A stretch of 64,000 nt of DNA from Brevundimonas halotolerans. GTDB lineage: Bacteria > Pseudomonadota > Alphaproteobacteria > Caulobacterales > Caulobacteraceae. Below the pieces are notes generated by a model, which did no database searches, was not told where the DNA came from, and saw only the letters and a list, made by a program, of their open reading frames with translations. The stretch spans positions 1 through 64,000 of the forward strand of contig NZ_QTTA01000003.1 in NCBI RefSeq assembly GCF_003730275.1. Direction: 5' to 3'. This document shows, one piece after another, positions 62,880 through 64,000 of this stretch; the stretch's first letter is position 1; every line of letters starts with the position of its first letter. Both the position numbers and the translations under genes were made by a program.

Positions 62880-63104
62880 ATGAAGATCAATGTCGAGATC
62901 GATTGCACCCCGGCCGAGGCGCGCGCCTTTTTGGGCCTGCCGGATGTGACGCCGCTCAATGAGGCCATGGTCTCGGAGATGCAGAAGCGCATGTCCGACA
63001 ATCTGGCCGCCATGCAGCCCGAAGAGCTGATGAAGACCTGGACCGGCTTCGGCCTTCAAGCCCAGGAACAGTTCCGGCGCATGATGGAAGCCGCGACGAA
63101 ATGA
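62880..63104 (+). CDS. DUF6489 family small protein
   Basis: 74 residues from ATG with a strong AGGAGGT ribosome-binding site. The sequence reads [20 protein letters not shown], then [21 protein letters not shown] and [14 protein letters not shown], matching a widespread alphaproteobacterial family often found next to mnmE. It is mostly helical with no membrane segment. Function unknown; co-transcription with mnmE (8 bp gap) suggests a link to tRNA modification or the origin region. Confidence 0.85.
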   Translation: MKINVEIDCTPAEARAFLGLPDVTPLNEAMVSEMQKRMSDNLAAMQPEELMKTWTGFGLQAQEQFRRMMEAATK

Positions 63105-63111
63105 GGCCCAG

Positions 63112-64000
63112 GTGAGGGACACGCTCTTTGCCCTGGCCACGCCGCCGGGTCGGGGGGCGGTGGCTGTCATCCGCCTGTCGGGACCGGATTCTGATCGGGT
63201 GCTGGATGCCCTCGGGGCGGGCCGACCCACGCCGAGAGTGGCGGTCGTCCGCACCCTGCGTCATCAGGGGGCAATCCTGGATCAGGCATTGGTCCTTCGC
63301 TTCAAAGCGCCCGCCAGCTATACCGGCGAGGATGCAGCCGAACTACATTTGCATGGCGGACGGGCCGTGGTCGAGGCGGTCAGCACCGCCCTGCTTGATC
63401 TGGGTGTGAGACCCGCAGAGCCGGGCGAATTCACCCGTCGTGCCTTCGAAAATGGCAAGCTGGATCTGACCCAAGCCGAGGCCATCGCCGATCTCATTGA
63501 TGCCGAAACGGCCGAACAGTCCGCCCAGGCAGTGGGCCAGTTGGGTGGCGCGCTGGCGGAGACCTATGCGGGGTTCCGCCGGGATTTGCTGACCGCCCTT
63601 TCGCTGGTCGAGGCCGAGATCGATTTTCCCGACGAGGACATTCCCGATGCGCTGGCCAGCCGGGCGGGGCCCGTGCTTGACGCGTTGATCGAGGATCTTC
63701 AGCGCGCCCTTGCAGACGGGCGACGGGGAGAGCGCATTCGCGACGGCTATCGGATCGTCCTGATCGGCGAGACCAATGCCGGCAAGTCGTCGCTGTTCAA
63801 TGCCCTGGTTGAGCGGGAGGCTGCCATCGTCACGCCGATCGCCGGGACGACCCGGGATGTGCTGGACGCGGCACTCGTCATCGGAGGCTATGCGGTCACT
63901 CTGTCCGACACTGCCGGGCTGCGGGACAGTGACGACCCGGTCGAGGCCGAGGGCGTGCGTCGCGCCCGCGCCCGGGCCGAGGCGGCCGACCTGCGGCTCT
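63112..64000 (+). CDS. mnmE: tRNA modification GTPase MnmE (3' end beyond the window)
   Basis: The first 296 residues, from GTG ([24 protein letters not shown]). The N-terminal tetrahydrofolate-binding domain includes [42 protein letters not shown]; the helical domain and the G domain follow with the P-loop [18 protein letters not shown] and DTAG (the G3 motif). With MnmG it makes the 5-carboxymethylaminomethyl group at wobble uridine. The partner mnmG (gidA), and parA-parB, are expected just right of the window in related genomes; this is inference. Confidence 0.97.
   Translation, partial: MRDTLFALATPPGRGAVAVIRLSGPDSDRVLDALGAGRPTPRVAVVRTLRHQGAILDQALVLRFKAPASYTGEDAAELHLHGGRAVVEAVSTALLDLGVRPAEPGEFTRRAFENGKLDLTQAEAIADLIDAETAEQSAQAVGQLGGALAETYAGFRRDLLTALSLVEAEIDFPDEDIPDALASRAGPVLDALIEDLQRALADGRRGERIRDGYRIVLIGETNAGKSSLFNALVEREAAIVTPIAGTTRDVLDAALVIGGYAVTLSDTAGLRDSDDPVEAEGVRRARARAEAADLRL

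Noticed and set aside
1-64000. rRNA, tRNA, CRISPR arrays, prophage or toxin-antitoxin loci
   Set aside because: No gap is large or structured enough for rRNA, I recognised no tRNA cloverleaf, and no regularly spaced repeats or phage genes are visible.

Overview
The window is about 64 kb of high-GC, densely packed alphaproteobacterial chromosome. Gene content and order point to the family Caulobacteraceae, most likely Brevundimonas or a close relative. The evidence is hemE facing ppsR-maf-aroE-coaE-dnaQ across one intergenic region (the Caulobacter origin arrangement), CtrA boxes and CcrM (GANTC) sites in that region, an NAD-dependent glutamate dehydrogenase of about 180 kDa, and two EcfG-type promoters. 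Apart from an IS481-family transposase tail at the extreme left edge, I see no phage, plasmid, CRISPR, rRNA or tRNA genes. The identification rests on sequence reading only; no database search was run.

Layout. 0-5.7 kb: transposase tail, a cystathionine-gamma-synthase-like PLP enzyme with an FAD protein, phosphomannomutase/phosphoglucomutase, and gpmA with a RibD-like deaminase. 5.8-8.3 kb: two tandem, co-translated pentapeptide-repeat proteins. 8.3-14 kb: rpe and a heparinase II/III-like protein, a yqjDE-like stress membrane operon behind an EcfG promoter, a fumarylpyruvate/maleylpyruvate-type enzyme pair, and a degenerate aldo/keto reductase. 14-16.2 kb: a BtuB-like TonB receptor behind a cobalamin riboswitch. 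16.3-22.4 kb: mutS-glnD facing rph. 22.5-30 kb: the heat-shock region hrcA-grpE and dnaK-dnaJ, followed by dapB. 30-33.4 kb: a DMT exporter, coaBC-dut, and a small lipoprotein preceded by a LexA-like box. 33.4-41.9 kb: lnt, ybeY-phoH-miaB, fur, rimI-tsaB, three XRE-type regulators, and an Nfu protein. 42-53.7 kb: a universal stress protein, NAD-GDH, an outer-membrane protein behind a second EcfG promoter, an AI-2E-type permease, a HerA-like ATPase, mltA and a Tim44-domain protein. 53.9-58.1 kb: secB, then dnaQ, coaE, aroE, maf and ppsR reading leftward. 58.1-58.6 kb: the proposed replication origin. 58.6-64 kb: hemE-hemH-hemJ, rho, a perfect parS site, a DUF6489 protein and the start of mnmE.

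How it fits together. Strand bias supports an origin at about 58.1-58.6 kb. Genes just left of it are almost all on the minus strand and those right of it on the plus strand, so both arms are read away from the origin. The origin interval carries two perfect TTAA-N7-TTAA CtrA boxes, six GANTC sites within about 365 bp, and several weak DnaA-box-like 9-mers. A perfect 16-bp parS palindrome lies about 4 kb to the right. The least expected observations are the parS site, the two EcfG promoters, the SOS-like box before the lipoprotein gene, the tandem pentapeptide pair, and the operator-like palindromes overlapping the promoter of an XRE regulator. I do not find a wholly new multi-gene system; the strongest content is the origin/partition region and the regulatory sites.
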